A DNA stretch of 64,000 bases from Lates calcarifer (GCF_001640805.2 NC_066852.1:186001-250000); one strand, 5' to 3'. Shown: positions 1 to 13,135, counted from the stretch's first letter. Program-made: numbers and translations. Notes: generated from the sequence alone by a model not told the origin.

Positions 1-2735
1 CACCAGGTCGCCGGTGTGCAGATTGATCTCATGTTTGGACGTCTTGGTGAAGTCTGCGATCACTCTGTAGCTGTCCAATATGATGGGGCCAGAAATGTCT
101 GAGAGGTAAAAACACAATATTCTTTTTTAATTTAAGGATACAACCTCTGACATTAACAGGACACTGATCTAGTAGTCCAGTAGCCGGATTTCAAAGTCTT
201 GCTCAGCTTTCCTCGTTAGTATAGTGGACAGTATCTCTGTCTGTCACACGGAAGACCAGCGTTTGATTCCCCAATGGGAAGGAATCATTTATTATTTACA
301 AATTCCCCCCGTATTGGACCTAAAAAGTTTGTCTTATCCTTTTTTCCAACATCAGAATTGGAAGGCTCAGTCGGTTTGCAGGGGTCTAACTCTACCGGAG
401 TTATCCTTTAACTCAGAGAGACAAGGCTGCGCTTAATCTCTAACCACAAACTATAAAGACTTTAAGACTTGAAATATAGTTCTTAGTAACTCAGTCTCTC
501 ATTTGAGGCCTGGAATCAGAGAGAAAGAATCTTTTTAAAAAGGAACTCCTCGATCCCAGTGAAAATTATCCTTGACAAACAGTTAAAAATGTCTCTTACC
601 AGACGCGTTGCCTCGGTTCAACTCCCTGGACACCACAAATGTCTCGTTTCTTTTCAGTCTGTGGGGGAAATTTAACAGTTAGATCTGTTTTGAAGTGATG
701 CAACCTGTCTGGTCTAACATATTGGCTGTAATGCGTGTGATACTGACGTGTTCGGGGCAGATGGGTTTTCGTCCTCGGGTCGGACCTTGAAGAAGTTGGT
801 GAGGTGTTTGCAGCGGGAGATGTGAGGCGGCAGGTTGACGAGCGAGCGACAGTAGTCGGCCAAGGTGCTCTGCCTGGTTTCTGTCGATTTCTGGGTGTCA
901 ACCCACCGCGGCGCTGAACACACAGACACATCAATTTATTAAACAGTCGCAACCGTTTTGTTTCTTTAGGAAAATATAAAAAAATGGATGAGTTAGTAGA
1001 ACCTCAAATGATACAGCAGAAGGAGGTTCTTTACTGAGCAAGTGAAGACATTGTGCAGGTGTTTCTTCTTCCTTACATGTGTCGCCTACGCATCAAAGAT
1101 CATCCAAGCATGCAAGAGCTTTCTTGATGAGTTACAAATATTTTCCAAAAACTGCAAAGTTATAATCAGAAATGATCTAGTATCTGGAACATATTAAATG
1201 CATCTGTGTAGGTAACTGCTGCTGCTGCTGCTGTTGCATCAGCTCAGAGGTTTGGTTTTTGCTTCTCCTTCTCCAACTTGCAACACATGTTTTTGTAATT
1301 AATGTTTCATAAGGAGGAATGTGCAAAGTTTGAGTTCTGTTTTCATGAACAGGAATTGATGTGGTGAGAACACAGACCTGCATCATGTTTAATTTTTTTT
1401 TTTCCGTTTGTGACACCTGGATTTTTTTTCAAGTGAAAGGAAGAAGTGACTTTAGCTGCAGCTGAAAGAAAACTTTCAGTTGGCTTTCAGTCAAGTGGGA
1501 AATGCCCCAAAATCCACATGTTGCAGTAGTTCTCAAAAGCTAATTTCACTTTTAATTAGTGTCTGTTCTGAGCTGTTATTCCTCTTTTCTCAGATTCAGA
1601 TTTCTCAAATTTTTTCATTTAATTCTATAGTACCTGTTGGTTTTTGGAACTTTGTGGAACAATGAAACTTTTCCTCGAGCTCCACAAATAAACAAACTTA
1701 ATAACCAGTTTAAGACACTTTAAAGTGAAGCATATTTTATATTTTCTAGTGTCAGTTTTTTCTTAAGAGTTAACACAACTTCTCTTAAAGCCTTGAGCTG
1801 TTTCCTAGTTCTTCTTTTCTGGTCTCGTCTGGTTTATCTGTGTCTGGTTGTAAACTCAGTTCAGAGCCACATTTGGACACAGTGATTTCAGCCTCGCTGT
1901 TGCCTTGTTTATCATTGCTTCAACAAACCATACAGAGAAAAAAAAAGAGAAGTGGACATGTCCACATGTGCTCAATAACCACAGGTGCTTCCTGAAAGAA
2001 CATTACAGCATGCAGAGGGACTTTTAACTTTTTCCCTTGTCTTTAAAAGGCCTCCTCTATGACTTCACACTTATTCTTGATTATCTTTTAATGCTAGTCT
2101 GGGATTTAATGTGGTGTCATGGAAGGAAAACGAGCACCAGAAAGTGATGTAAATCGTATAAACAGCTCAAATATAATGAAAATTATTCTTGTTTCTTACC
2201 TGGTAATGAAGGAATGATTCTGTCCTTCCTTTCTATTTGACCAGCCTCGATGGGAAACATCTCCTTCAGCGATTTCTGTGACCAAAACAAAAAGTAAATC
2301 TGAGTACAGATCCAAAAGCCGCATTTTTGTTTTGTTTTTTACATCAGCTGGGCTTTTACTTTGTAGTGCAGAGGAACTCACGTGTAAGGTGTGCATCTCA
2401 GGATACGTCCTGTAGATCAGCTTCTCTGTGAGGTCGCTCCATTTCACCATCAGCATGTACACCTGCAAACACAACAGGAGACTTGACGGTTTTCAGAGGC
2501 TAAATCCGCGATTTAAGCTTCTTTGTTTAAGTCCTTGATCACCTGAACTGAACCATGATGCAGGCCTATTGATTATTTTTTCAAAAAAGTCTCAAAATGT
2601 GAAGATTTAAGGAGGATTCAGAGCTCACTGAGCAGTTTGTGAGGTGAGGGGTTTGAGCCTTACGTAGTGCTGACTCGGGAAGTCTCGTTTCTCGAAGCCC
2701 AGCAGCTCCACATGCCTGACGTAGATCTCCTCCAT
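1..2735 (-). CDS. ncf1: Neutrophil cytosolic factor 1 (p47phox), 5' part, runs off the left edge
   Basis: p47phox is the cytosolic organiser of the phagocyte NADPH oxidase; its PX domain binds phosphoinositides and its SH3 pair binds p22phox. Six coding exons are visible on the minus strand: 2735-2664 (start ATG at 2735), 2462-2382, 2275-2200, 913-748, 658-600 and 98-1 (cut). All junctions are GT-AG and the phases join without a break. The protein starts [17 protein letters not shown], then gives the PX core with [11 protein letters not shown] and [13 protein letters not shown]. It continues with [14 protein letters not shown] and FFKVRPED, then the linker [17 protein letters not shown] that opens the first SH3. 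These blocks match remembered mammalian NCF1 ([43 protein letters not shown]). Most of the SH3 pair and the C-terminal proline-rich tail lie outside. SH3PXD2 proteins were considered but fit less well in the linker. Confidence 0.9.
210..281 (+). pseudogene. Decayed tRNA-Asp-like copy in an ncf1 intron
   Basis: The 72 bases align end to end with the intact tRNA-Asp at 15177-15248. The D-arm and the GTC anticodon region are kept, but the anticodon stem, T-arm and 3' acceptor strand carry substitutions that break pairing (3' end ATGGGAAG). It lies antisense inside ncf1 intron 5. It is most likely a tRNA pseudogene or tRNA-derived SINE head. Confidence 0.6.
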
Positions 2736-2798
2736 GACGAGGTACAGACGACCGACAGAGTCAGAACTGAGAGTAAAAGCAGCAGTAGAGAGGCTTAT

Positions 2799-2802
<4 letters not shown>

Positions 2803-2856
<54 letters not shown>
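2803..2856. repeat. (TG)n microsatellite, 54 bp
   Basis: An uninterrupted TG dinucleotide run begins about 70 bp upstream of the ncf1 start codon, in the presumed 5' UTR or promoter. Short cysteine/valine open frames across it are artefacts of the repeat. Confidence 0.95.
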
Positions 2857-2857
<1 letters not shown>

Positions 2858-3164
2858 ACAGTACCATCAACATACCACAAGAGTTACTTCCTCTTCACAT
2901 GTATTTTTATCCTCAAGCAGAAGACTGGTTTAAATCAGTCACACATATTTTAAATTCAGTCTGTGATCACTGATAACAGATTGGCAGAGTTAAGGGAATT
3001 GGAGATGGGGATAAAAGTTGGTGGTGCACATTAACACCCACCCACACAGGTGTGTTTTCATCTAAAGCTGTGATAATGGACGCACAGGTGAGAGTTTTAT
3101 TATGACTCTGTCCTGGAGACAGCTTTGGGTTTGTCCCATTCTCATGAAGGCGAGATCTTAGCAA

Positions 3165-3320
3165 CGCCTCGAGGGAATGTCTTCAAATTTGGCACAGAAG
3201 TTCACTTTGACTCAAGGATGATCTGATCTGATTGGATTTTGGTGGTCAGAGGTCAAAGGTCAAAGTTACAGTGACGTCACAAATTACATTTTTGGCCATG
3301 TGATCAAGATATCTCAAAAG
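3165..3320. repeat. Dispersed repeat, copy 1
   Basis: The segment contains the phrase TCAGAGGTCAAAGGTCAA followed by a GTGAC-TCAC stretch. The same arrangement recurs at 17427-17590 and, more weakly, near 22295-22340. It looks like an old interspersed repeat; the family was not identified. Confidence 0.5.
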
Positions 3321-3859
3321 CGAATTTTTGACTTTGATTCTTTTTTCTTTATATCCTTTAGAGACACAAACTCAAAGAGTTCAGCTTTGTTTTACTCTGA
3401 GCTGTGAGTTGTCAAATACACAAACACACATGACAACACTTAAAGTATCAGAAGTAGAAACTCTAGTAGTCAGTGAGGTATTATGTTCTCGTGTTGTCTG
3501 TCCACCCCATTCTTGTGAACGCGGTATCTCTCTAACACCTCGACGGTGGGTATTAGGGTATTAGGCCAGAACTGGGGAATCCCCGTGCTAATTATGTTAC
3601 AGTTCGGCTGTTTCACCCCTGGTTCCCTTTTAGTTTTCCTCTGTGTTTCCCCTCCATTATGTGGTTTGTTTGACCTTGTTTGTTGTGTGTGTGTGACTTA
3701 GATGCAAGTGACAGATCAAACCAGTTATCATTCTGTGAAATTCATTTGTTTTATCAGCAAAACAGACACACAAGCAAACAATACTATTGTCCTCATTGTC
3801 TCGTTTACTCAGAGACGGTGAGTTTACGGAATGTCCCTGAACACACCATAGTCACAGCA

Positions 3860-3909
3860 GTTTCCGTAGTGTAGTGGTTATCACGTTTGCCTAACACGCG
3901 AAAGGTTTG
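3860..3909 (+). pseudogene. Truncated tRNA-Val (AAC)-like sequence
   Basis: The 5' two thirds of a tRNA-Val are readable: acceptor strand, D-arm (GTAGTGTAGTGGTTATCAC) and an anticodon arm with CCTAACACG. The sequence then departs from the family right after the anticodon arm, so the T-arm and 3' acceptor strand are missing. A shorter, more degraded tRNA-Val start is seen near 14777-14793. Confidence 0.6.
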
Positions 3910-4008
3910 AAAATGGGCAGAAATACGCCTTTATGCTGCTCCTAACCTCATCAACGCCACCCGTTCACTGCAGCCAAACTCTCAGTTTCTGCTCTTGCTT
4001 ATACATCG

Positions 4009-4177
4009 TCTCCTGTGCTTCTGATTGGGCTATTTAAGTTAAAAACATTATTTGTGGGAATTTGTGGAAATTATCTTTTCTTAGTGAGTTTACCTGCGTT
4101 TAAAAAAACCTGCATATACGCACTAATTTTGGATTAAAGAGGGTGTTACATCAGGGTCAGTAGGGGTCAGACAACTC
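4009..4177 (+). repeat. Direct repeat of ~170 bp, copy 1
   Basis: Nearly identical to 5438-5609. Both start with CTCCTGTGCTTCTGATTG and end with GGGGTCAGACAACTCAT, with only a few substitutions. The two copies are about 1.43 kb apart in the same orientation. It may be a young dispersed element or a local duplication. Confidence 0.8.
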
Positions 4178-5437
4178 ATTTTCACCACATGGCCTTCTGG
4201 GAGGATAATCCAAGCGTGAGTTCAGGAGCTTGTGGAGGATTTGTCACAGTCCAAAATTATAAATGCATGTGGGAGGAGAGGCATTTCTCTAAAGCATAGC
4301 ATTTCTCCAAAATGTTTTGTCTTTTTTTTTTACCTCAAAGGCAGTAAGTGGTCAAATTTGAAGAAATTGCGCAAGTTAAGAATTCCCCTCTGAAGTGTTT
4401 CTCAATCGTCTGTAACAAGGAATCACCATGATGACTTCACCCTGCATGTTCACACCAACTCCCATCATTTCACACACAAAAACATGCAGAATATATGTTT
4501 GTTTTTAATATATTTTGGCAACTGCTTGTGTGTCGTCACTCGTGGGCTTTCAGAGGGGCTTTCAGCTCAACTTGTATTTTCCGAAACGTTTGCACCAGCA
4601 AGGAGGAACAAAAACAGTGTAAAAAGAAACACAAACAAACCCACATGGGTAATACTTCCTCAGTGAGCGCGGCACAAGATTTTTTTTGTTTGTTTTGCAG
4701 TGAAGGTGTTTATTTCTGGAGAAAACAGATGACTTCCTTCCACTGCCCATGAGACATCCAGGGTCACATTACTGTCACTGAGGGAGCTGATAATGACTCA
4801 CAGCTTTTATTACTAGTTAGAAACACACACACATCACCTGCTGTGTGTATATTTGTGTTCATATGTTAAATTCAGCATAATTTCCCTGTCTTTAAAACTC
4901 TGCTGAACCTGAATTATGAGGACATTTCAAATAGAATACAATAGAATAATACTTTATTGATCCTTGACAGGAAATTACTTTGTTACAGCAGCACCAAATA
5001 TAAATTGAGATTTTTAAAAAAATGTAGTGAAAATTTTAAAAAATAGAAATAGAAAACTAATAAATATAGTTTTAAAAAATTTGAAAACAGGAAATAACAG
5101 GTTACCACCCTCAGTCTTTGAGTAAGTAAGAAGTAAATGCCCCTTGACAACAGAAAGGCTCTCAGCCAGTTTATATAGAAACCAGTGTTGTGCACAACAC
5201 AGTGCTTCTATACAGTATACCTTTACTGCCATCTAGTGGGCACTTAGATAAATACATCACATGTCAAGTGTGACACAGCCTGCAGTCAATAGATAATTAA
5301 TATTTCTCTGTCTTGCACGTACCACGATTGTAGGGTTTTCCTTAAGAAACTGGTGAAGCAGCAGCACCCAAATGTAAAAGTCCTGAGACGACAAAAGGAA
5401 ATTGGATGCATTAACACGTACTGAGGAGAAGACCTCG

Positions 5438-5609
5438 TCTCCTGTGCTTCTGATTGTGCTATTTAAGTTAAAAACATTATTTGTGGGAATTTGTGGAAAT
5501 TGTCTTTTCTTAGTGGGTTTACCTGCGTTTAAAAAAACCTGCATATACGCACTAATTTTGGGTTGAAGAGGGTGTTACATCGGGGGTCAGTAGGGGTCAG
5601 ACAACTCAT
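5438..5609 (+). repeat. Direct repeat of ~170 bp, copy 2
   Basis: Second copy of the repeat at 4009-4177. The sequence on either side of the two copies is different, so the duplicated unit is short and has defined ends. Confidence 0.8.
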
Positions 5610-6303
5610 AAAACAGCAAATCATCCACAATAATCTTTATATTTCATTAACATGTGTCCTGTCAATGCTTCTTGGACAGATCAGATAACTGTGCTCAAGA
5701 TATGAGAATTTTCCGATGCTGCATTTACGTGTAAGGTTGCGGAGTGTTGCAACGCTGCAGTGCCTCAGGAGGAGCAGAGCAAGAGTTTAACCTCCTCTGG
5801 TTTAATTCAGGTTATTAAGGGAAGTCAGGGTTGATAAATCTTCTGAAAATCTAATTTGTAATTCGAGATGTAAGGACGTATAATGAATGTAATGCTGTTG
5901 TGTTGACTATTAACTTCATCCTGACAATAATTTCAGCTGCAGCCTCAGTACAAAGCTGAACCTGACATCAAGTCAGAATTAAATTTAAAAGTTTTCTATA
6001 AAGTGGTCTGCACTAATAGTTCTTTAATACTGAGTACAGTACAAATGGTTTCATTGTTGTCCTTTGGGACAATAAGTGATAGAGATTTCAACCTCCCAGT
6101 CATTTACTGTCAGAAAACAACAACAACTGGACTCTGTTCATTTGATTCATTTTACAGTCAAACTGTCAATCATGTGGAAAACATGTTGGGTTTACACTCT
6201 GCAGTTAAAACCAGCCAGAGATCAGGTTGGTACTAAATAACATCAGCTGCTGTGATCCTGGACTGGACTGATCTCTAACAGGAGGAGACTCTCTCTGCTA
6301 CAC

Positions 6304-9300
6304 TCAACACAGAGACACTGAGGAACCAGACCAGACTGTAAACCCAGGATACAGAGGTTCAGTGAATGTGGTGTTGAAGGTGTGGAGGTGGATCAGAGAG
6401 TCAGAGGAGACTCTGTAGAAGGACAGAGAGCCAGCAGGACAGTCCACATACACTGCTACTCTGTTAGAGACAGAGGAGGAGGAGGAGGAGGAGGAGGAAA
6501 TGGATGTACCTGTCTTATTGTGACAGACAGAGTAACCAACATCAGAACAGAACAGTCTCCAGGACTGATCGTTCATTCCAAACAAACAGTCTCTGTCTCC
6601 TTTCCTTCTGATTCCTCTGTAACTCACTGAGATATAAACCTCTCCTCTCCACTCGACCTCCCAGTAACAGCGACCAGTCAGACCAGTTCTACACAGCAGC
6701 TGAGGACACTGATCAAATCTGTCTGGATGATCAGGATATGACTGATACCCTCTCACACGTGTCACCTTCCTGTTGTTGTCAGACAGTTTGAGTTTTGTGT
6801 TCACTGTGTTTGTGTCGATTGTGAGTTGACAGGAATCTGATGGAGAGAACAAGACACAACACAGCTGCAGTTATTGATCGATCATCTGATCATTGATTGA
6901 CAGTTTGAAGCTGCTTTGTTTTCATCAATCAAATGAAAAACACACTTACACCTCCATGGACCTGGTCTCAAACACTGGACTCCACCAGGCTCCACCCTGA
7001 AAGGAGGAGGGGGGTCAGACCAGCACATTCTCTTTCAGCAGGACAACATGGACATTACATGGCTCTCATACACAGACTGTTTGATGGTTCTGTTCAGATG
7101 GAGGCTTGTATGTAATTTATCAAATTCAATTTACAAAAGTGATTTTATATACATATAAAAATATGTTAAACTACAGTATCTACTTAAATGTTTCAGAGAA
7201 CATTTGTGAAAATAAAATGTCAAAATGTTGCTGAAATAATGTTCCAAACTACAAGATCATCATTCAGCATCGTGGTCCACACTTTGATTTTACCATTATA
7301 TCTCTAAATAAACTGTAGATCCTCAACACTTTTCTTGTCTCCTTGTTAGGAATCTGCCTGAGCTCCTGGGTCTGTATTTATTTCTTAGTTTGTGCCTTGT
7401 AATTCTCTCTTTGTTCGAGGGCATCTAGAAAAATCAATAGCACAAAGAAAAAAATCAAAAATGCATAAAAATAATAATATTCATGAAGTTTAAAACATAT
7501 TTGTTGGTTCTAAACATCCCTAATTCATCTTAAATATAAATAAGATGCTAAAGTGTCTTTACAGTGATTCTGTCATTCAGTGTAATGATGACACTGTGGT
7601 GTAACAGAAATTGCATCACACTATATAACAAAACTTTTACTTAAACATATATTACAGGCATTACCAATAGAATTAATAAATAAATAAAGTTAATCAGAGT
7701 TATTCACATCATCTACTGATTTCTATTAAAATCTAACAATAAAATTATTTTTGGTGTTTCACTGAATGACACAGGGTTTTGTAACTAAAGTTACCACATC
7801 ATTAAAAGGTGAAATGATCAGATATTTCAGAGATAAATTCACCTTGTTGCAGAACCACAGGGGTCTTCAGGGGTCCTTTTGATGATGTCACGGTCACATG
7901 ACTATCAGTTTTCAATATGATTTTAAAATGGCTTCTTTATCTTGTTACACTGAATGATTTCTAATGAACTGTGAATCTGGTACAAACGTCTCCTGTTTAT
8001 TTCAGTACTTAAGATAAACAGCAAGACTTTGTCTTTTAAATATGACAAAGCCAACACTCATTCAAATATGACAAGAAAACAAATATACTAAGTTTATTAA
8101 AAGATGTAACGGTAAAATCAAAGTGCGGACCATTACACTGAATGGCAATTTTGCAGTTTGGAACATTGTTTCTCCCATATTTTAACATTTTATTTCCCCC
8201 AAACTTATCTGAAACATTAAAGTAGATACTGTAGTTTTATTTAATATTTTTTATGAATATAAAACCACTTTTGTAGATTTAATTTAATCTGGACACAAAA
8301 ATGGCAGCATCATGTCGTTCACCCTGGTGCAACCTGATTTAATTCTCTTTTATTTTCTCCTTGGTTGGAGACACTGGAAGATAAATGTCTCTGAGCAGTG
8401 TTGATGGTGTTATTGTTGTTTGTGTGATATTATTAGTGAGTCAACACTGAACAGGTCTCTAAAGTCTTTAGGATTGTTGTGGTGAAATCACTCAGTCACT
8501 GGTTCAGGAGCAGTTAAACCAGCTGCAGCTGAAATGTTTCCAAGCTGCTTTGTGCTGATACAGCAGGAAATAAAGTAATTAAAAACATCTGTAGTGGTAA
8601 TAAAGCTGAAACTCCTGCTCAGGTCACAGAATACAGCTGACAACAGCTGATTTCATCACTGTGACATCTTTTCTCCTCAATATGACTCAGTGAGTCATAA
8701 TGAGAGACTGAAGTCATAATGAGGAGAAAACTCCTCTGTTGTTGTTGTTGAAGTCAAAGCTCTTGTGTAGAGATCTGTCATCAGCTGTGACAGAGAAAAT
8801 GTTTCCAGCTCTTCCTCCTCTATCAGACATTGTCTGTGGCTGCAGCAGGCCTCTCCATACCTGAGAGTGTCCAGTCTCCAGTCTGGATCCTTCAGTCCAG
8901 CAGACAGCAGCTTCACTCCTGAGTCTCCTGGATGATTGTAGCTCAGGTCCAGCTCTCTCAGATGGGAGGGGTTGGAGCACAGAGCTGAGACCAGAGAAGC
9001 ACAGCCTTCCTCTGTGATCAGACAACCTGACAGGCTGCAAGAGGTAAAGGCAACATGACAAAAAGGTAAAATGTACTGAGATAAATTTAGGAATATACTG
9101 TAAACATCCTGACCTGAGAGTCTCCAGTGAACAGTGTGGACTCTTCAGTCCAACAGACAACATCTTCACTCCTGAATCCTGCAGGTTGTTGTTACTCAGG
9201 TCCAGATCTCTCAGACTAGAGGACTGGGATCTGAGGACTGAGGACAGAGCTTCACAGCTTCTCTCTGAGAGGTTACAGCCACTCAGTCTGAAGAGACAAT

Positions 9301-12300
9301 AATGAACAAAAGGACAAACAATATTTTTGTTAAACTGTAATCACCTTAAATATTGATACTGGACCAAACAACAATCGGAGATGACAAAGGTCTCAGTTTG
9401 GTACTCAGCTCATTAAGGGAAATAACAGACCTGCATTTTAACTCTAGGCCAAAAATAAAAAGACTTGATCTGACCTGAGAGTCTCCAGTGAACAGTGTGG
9501 ACTCTCCAGTCCAACAGACAACATCTTCACTCCTGAATCCTGCAGGTTGTTGTTACTCAGGTCCAGATCTCTCAGACTAGAGGACTGGGAGCTGAGAACT
9601 GAGGACAGAGCTTCACAGCTTCTCTCTGAGAGGTTACAGCCACTCAGTCTGAAGAGATGATGATAAGGAATTAAAGAAGAAAGGAAATTAATTTGTCTCC
9701 TGTTGAAAAGACAGCAGTGTCTTTAAATTCTGATAACAAATCTAACTCTACATGTTCTGTTTGTACTTACAGAGCTTTGTTAGAGGCTTTGACCACTGGC
9801 AGCAGCCTCAGAAGAGCCTCCTCTGAAGCAGAGTATTTCTTCAGGTCAAACACGTCCAGATCTTTTTCTGAGGACAGTAAGATGAAGACCAGAGCTGACC
9901 ATTGAGCAGGAGACAGTTTATCTGTGGAGAGACGTCCTGAATTCAGGGACTGTTGGATCTCCTCCACTAGAGAACGATCATTCAGTTCATTCAGACAGTG
10001 GAACAGGTTGATGCTTTTCTCTGCAGAGGGAGTCTCTACAACCTTCTTCTTGATGTACTGGACTGTTTCCTGATTGGTCCATCGGCCACTTCCTGTCTGT
10101 GTCAGCAGACCTCGTAGAAGAATCTGATTGGTCTGCAGTGAAAGGCCCAGGAGGAAGCGGAGGAACAAGTCCAGGTGTCCATTTGGACTCTGTAAGGCCT
10201 TGTCCACAGCACTCTGGTAGAAAAGTGTTGGTTCAGGTTTGTCTTTAAACAGTTTAGACCACAGGGAGGTTGTTTGTTCTTCTGACAGCAGATTGACTCC
10301 AGAGTTGATGAAGGTCAGATGGACATGAAGAGCAGCCAGAAACTCCTGAACACTCAGATGGACGAAGCAGAACACCTTGTCCTGGTACAGTCCTCTCTCC
10401 TCTTTAAAGATCTGTGTGAACACTCCTGAGTACACTGAGGCTGCTCTGATATCGATGCCACACTCTGTCAGGTCTGATTCATAGAAGATCAGGTTTCCTT
10501 TCTGCAGCTGCTCAAAAGCCAGTTTTCCCAGAGACTCAATCATCTTCCTGCTCTTTGGACTCCAGTGTGGATCTGTCCCAGATCCTCCATCATACTTGAT
10601 GGTCTTCAGTTTGGTCTGAACCACCAGGAAGTGGATGTACATCTCAGTCAGGGTCTTGGGCAGCTCTCCTCCCTCTCTGGTTTTAAACACATCCTCCAGA
10701 ACTGTAGCAGTGATCCAGCAGAAGACTGGGATGTGGCACATGATGTGGAGGCTTCGTGAGGTCTTGATGTGGGAGATGATCCTGCTGGCCTGATCCTCAT
10801 CTCTGAACCTCTTCCTGAAGTACTCCTCCTTCTGTGGGTCAGTGAACCCTCTGACCTCTGTCACCATGTCAACACACTCAGGAGGGATCTGATTGGCTGC
10901 TGCAGGTCGTGTGGTTATCCAGAGGTGAGCAGAGGGAAGCAGTTTCCCCCTGATGAGGTTTGTCAGCAGCACGTCCACTGAGGTGGACTCTGTAACATCA
11001 GTCAGGATCTCAGTGTTGTGGAAGTCCAGAGGAAGTCGACACTCATCCAGACCGTCAAAGATGAACACAACCTGGAACTCTTCAAACCTGCAGATTCCTG
11101 CTTCTTTGGTTTCAGTAAAGAAGTGATGAACAAGTTCCACCAAGCTCAACTTTTTCTCTTTCAGCACATTCAGCTCTCTGAAAGTGAATGGAAATGTGAA
11201 GTGTATGTCCTGGTTGGCTTTGTCTTCAGCCCAGTCCAGAGTGAACTTCTGTGTTAAGACTGTTTTCCCAATGCCAGCCACTCCCTTTGTCATCACTGTT
11301 CTGATTGGTTCATCTCTTCCAGGTGAGGCTTTAAAGATGTCTTCTTGTCTGATGGTTGTTTCTGGTCTGTCTGGTTTCCTGGATGCTGTTTCAATCTGTC
11401 TGACCTCATGTTCATCATTGACCTCTCCAGTCCCTCCCTCTGTGATGTAGAGCTCTGTGTAGATCTGATTCAGAAGGGTTGGGTTTCCTGCTTTAGAGAT
11501 CCCCTCAAACACACACTGGAACTTCTTCTTCAGGTTAGATTTAAGTTTACGTCGACAAACTGCAGCAACGTGTCCTGAATGAAGACACGAGAAACAATAT
11601 CAATAAGTGATTTATAAAGTATATATGACAGTTTAATCCTCCTAAAGAATGCATATATGAACATATTTCCCTCCATGTGTTGAGACGTCAGTAAACGTCT
11701 CATTTCTCCATCATGTTAAATCTTTAGAGAAATCCTCTTACTGCTCTGCAGACAGTCAGCCAGCTCCTCCTGCTTCATTCTCCTCAGGAAGTTCAGTGTG
11801 ATCTTCAGAAACTCCTCTCTGCTGCTCCTCTGCTCTTCATCCTCACCGTCCAACACCTCCTCATCCTCCCTCTGACTCTCTAAGCATTCTGGGTAATCTG
11901 GACTCAGAACCTTCTGGATCTTCTTCAGCTCGTTCTTCACAAAAGTGACGATGTTCTTCTCCAGCAGCTGGAACAGAAAACTATCTGAATGACTCCATCA
12001 AACTAAAATCATGGAGCCAAACATCAGATCCATGTTGGACACACTGACAATCCACTGGTCTAAAAAGTGCAGCATGGAGATTATTGTCAACACAACAGAT
12101 GTAAAAGTAGTTGTTGTCCATGTACAGACCATAAATATGGAGTCCAGGTGTGTTTGATGCTGCTGGGCAGACTGACCACTGGGAACCTCTGAGCTCTCCT
12201 GGTCCACTCTGTGGAGGAATCATGAAGAATTAGCTCACATTATGTCTGTCCACACAGAGACAGACACAAGCTAAAGGTCCATCAAGTCATATTTGGATGT

Positions 12301-13135
12301 GAAGAGTGAATCAGACGACTCCCTGTAGTGGTAAAGGTTTACTAGTCCTGCTGATCCCACTGAGAATCAACAGCTCAGTCTGCAGCTGTTTGTAGCTTTC
12401 AGCTCAGTGTTTGGCTTCACCACTCACTTTGACGGCCGGAGTTTTACCTCCACCTTCCAGTGTGGACGTTCACAACAGATAGAAACACTTTGATTTCAGA
12501 CGTGGTCCAACAACACGTCGTACAAACTAGTTCTTTTCTAGAAGAACCTGAGTCTCACTGTCAGTTACAGCTTACATCTGATCAGCTGATGGACGTCGGC
12601 CTTTAAACTCAATCAACCAGTTCTTTGACCGGTCACTCTTTAAAGACAGACAGCTGGGTTCAGGAGAGTCTGGTCTCTGCTGCTGGATCCTGAAACTAAA
12701 ACAGAACTGATGAATCTGCATGTTGGATAAAAACTGATGGAAAATATGTTCAAACACAAAAACTAACTTTTACTGTGAAATGTCTTTCTGTCAGTTTGAA
12801 ATTCTCACCTTCCATCAACAGACTTTCTAAAGTTCTGAGGACGATCCATTGACTTGTTGCTCTTCATGGACACACAGCTGGGTCCAGGTCCAGGTCCAGG
12901 TCCAGCAGAGTGTGGTGAGTGCTGCTGCTCTGGACTTGAACACAACACACACAGAGCAGTGAGTGTGAATAATGATGGTGCAGTGATGTGAGTGCTGAGC
13001 TCTGACATGGAGAAGAGTCATGGACAGTTAGAGATCCTCATCTCACCTCTGAGCTTTGGTCTGGCTCTCATGTTCCCCACACAGAGTGGTTTTAGAGGGA
13101 GGGACTCCCTCCTCTCTGTCCTCACTCTGATTCAT
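6304..13135 (-). CDS. NLRC3-like NOD-like receptor: FISNA-NACHT-LRR-B30.2
   Basis: Fish-specific NLR, a presumed cytosolic innate sensor. Coding exons on the minus strand: 13135-13047, 12934-12809, 12689-12576, 12208-12130, 11967-11742, 11574-9771, 9648-9475, 9287-9114, 9034-8861, 6996-6950 and 6836-6304. Every junction is GT-AG and the total is 3,540 nt (1,179 residues). The N-terminus has two exons with the family's SCVSMKSN / SCLSLKSD motif, a linker with LDSIFM, then FISNA. NACHT has Walker A GVAGIGKT (about residues 309-316) and Walker [11 protein letters not shown] (about 380-389). Three 174-bp exons encode LRRs. A 47-bp exon ([12 protein letters not shown]) links to PRY-SPRY, about residues 1003-1179, which contains a run of nine to ten serines. 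A noncoding first exon near 13552-13640 joined to an acceptor at 13184 is plausible. It belongs to a large lineage-expanded family, so orthology cannot be stated. Confidence 0.9.
7115..8292. mobile_element. Inverted-repeat (foldback) element, probable non-autonomous DNA transposon
   Basis: About 180 bp at 7115-7300 is found again in reverse complement at about 8095-8292. For example, ACAGTATCTACTT near 7172 pairs with AGTAGATACTGT near 8223, and the TTGATTTTACC block near 7280 pairs with GGTAAAATCAAAG near 8111. The ~0.8 kb between the arms is AT-rich and non-coding. It lies in the NLR intron between the last LRR exon and the 47-bp exon. No transposase was seen, so a MITE-like element is inferred; the family is unknown. 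Confidence 0.65.

Larger units (their letters stand above)
2857..6303. other. Repeat-rich intergenic region between ncf1 and the NLR gene
   Basis: No coding exon was recognised here. The stretch holds a dispersed repeat near 3165-3320 that is shared with 17427-17590, a truncated tRNA-Val, two copies of a ~170 bp direct repeat, and an L2/SINE-like tail near 4930-4985 (TTTATTGATCC motif). Its 3' end includes the likely downstream region of the minus-strand NLR gene. Confidence 0.6.

Noticed and set aside
2625..2973. Open frames of alternating Cys-Val or Thr-His on both strands
   Set aside because: Produced by the TG/CA microsatellite at 2803-2856.
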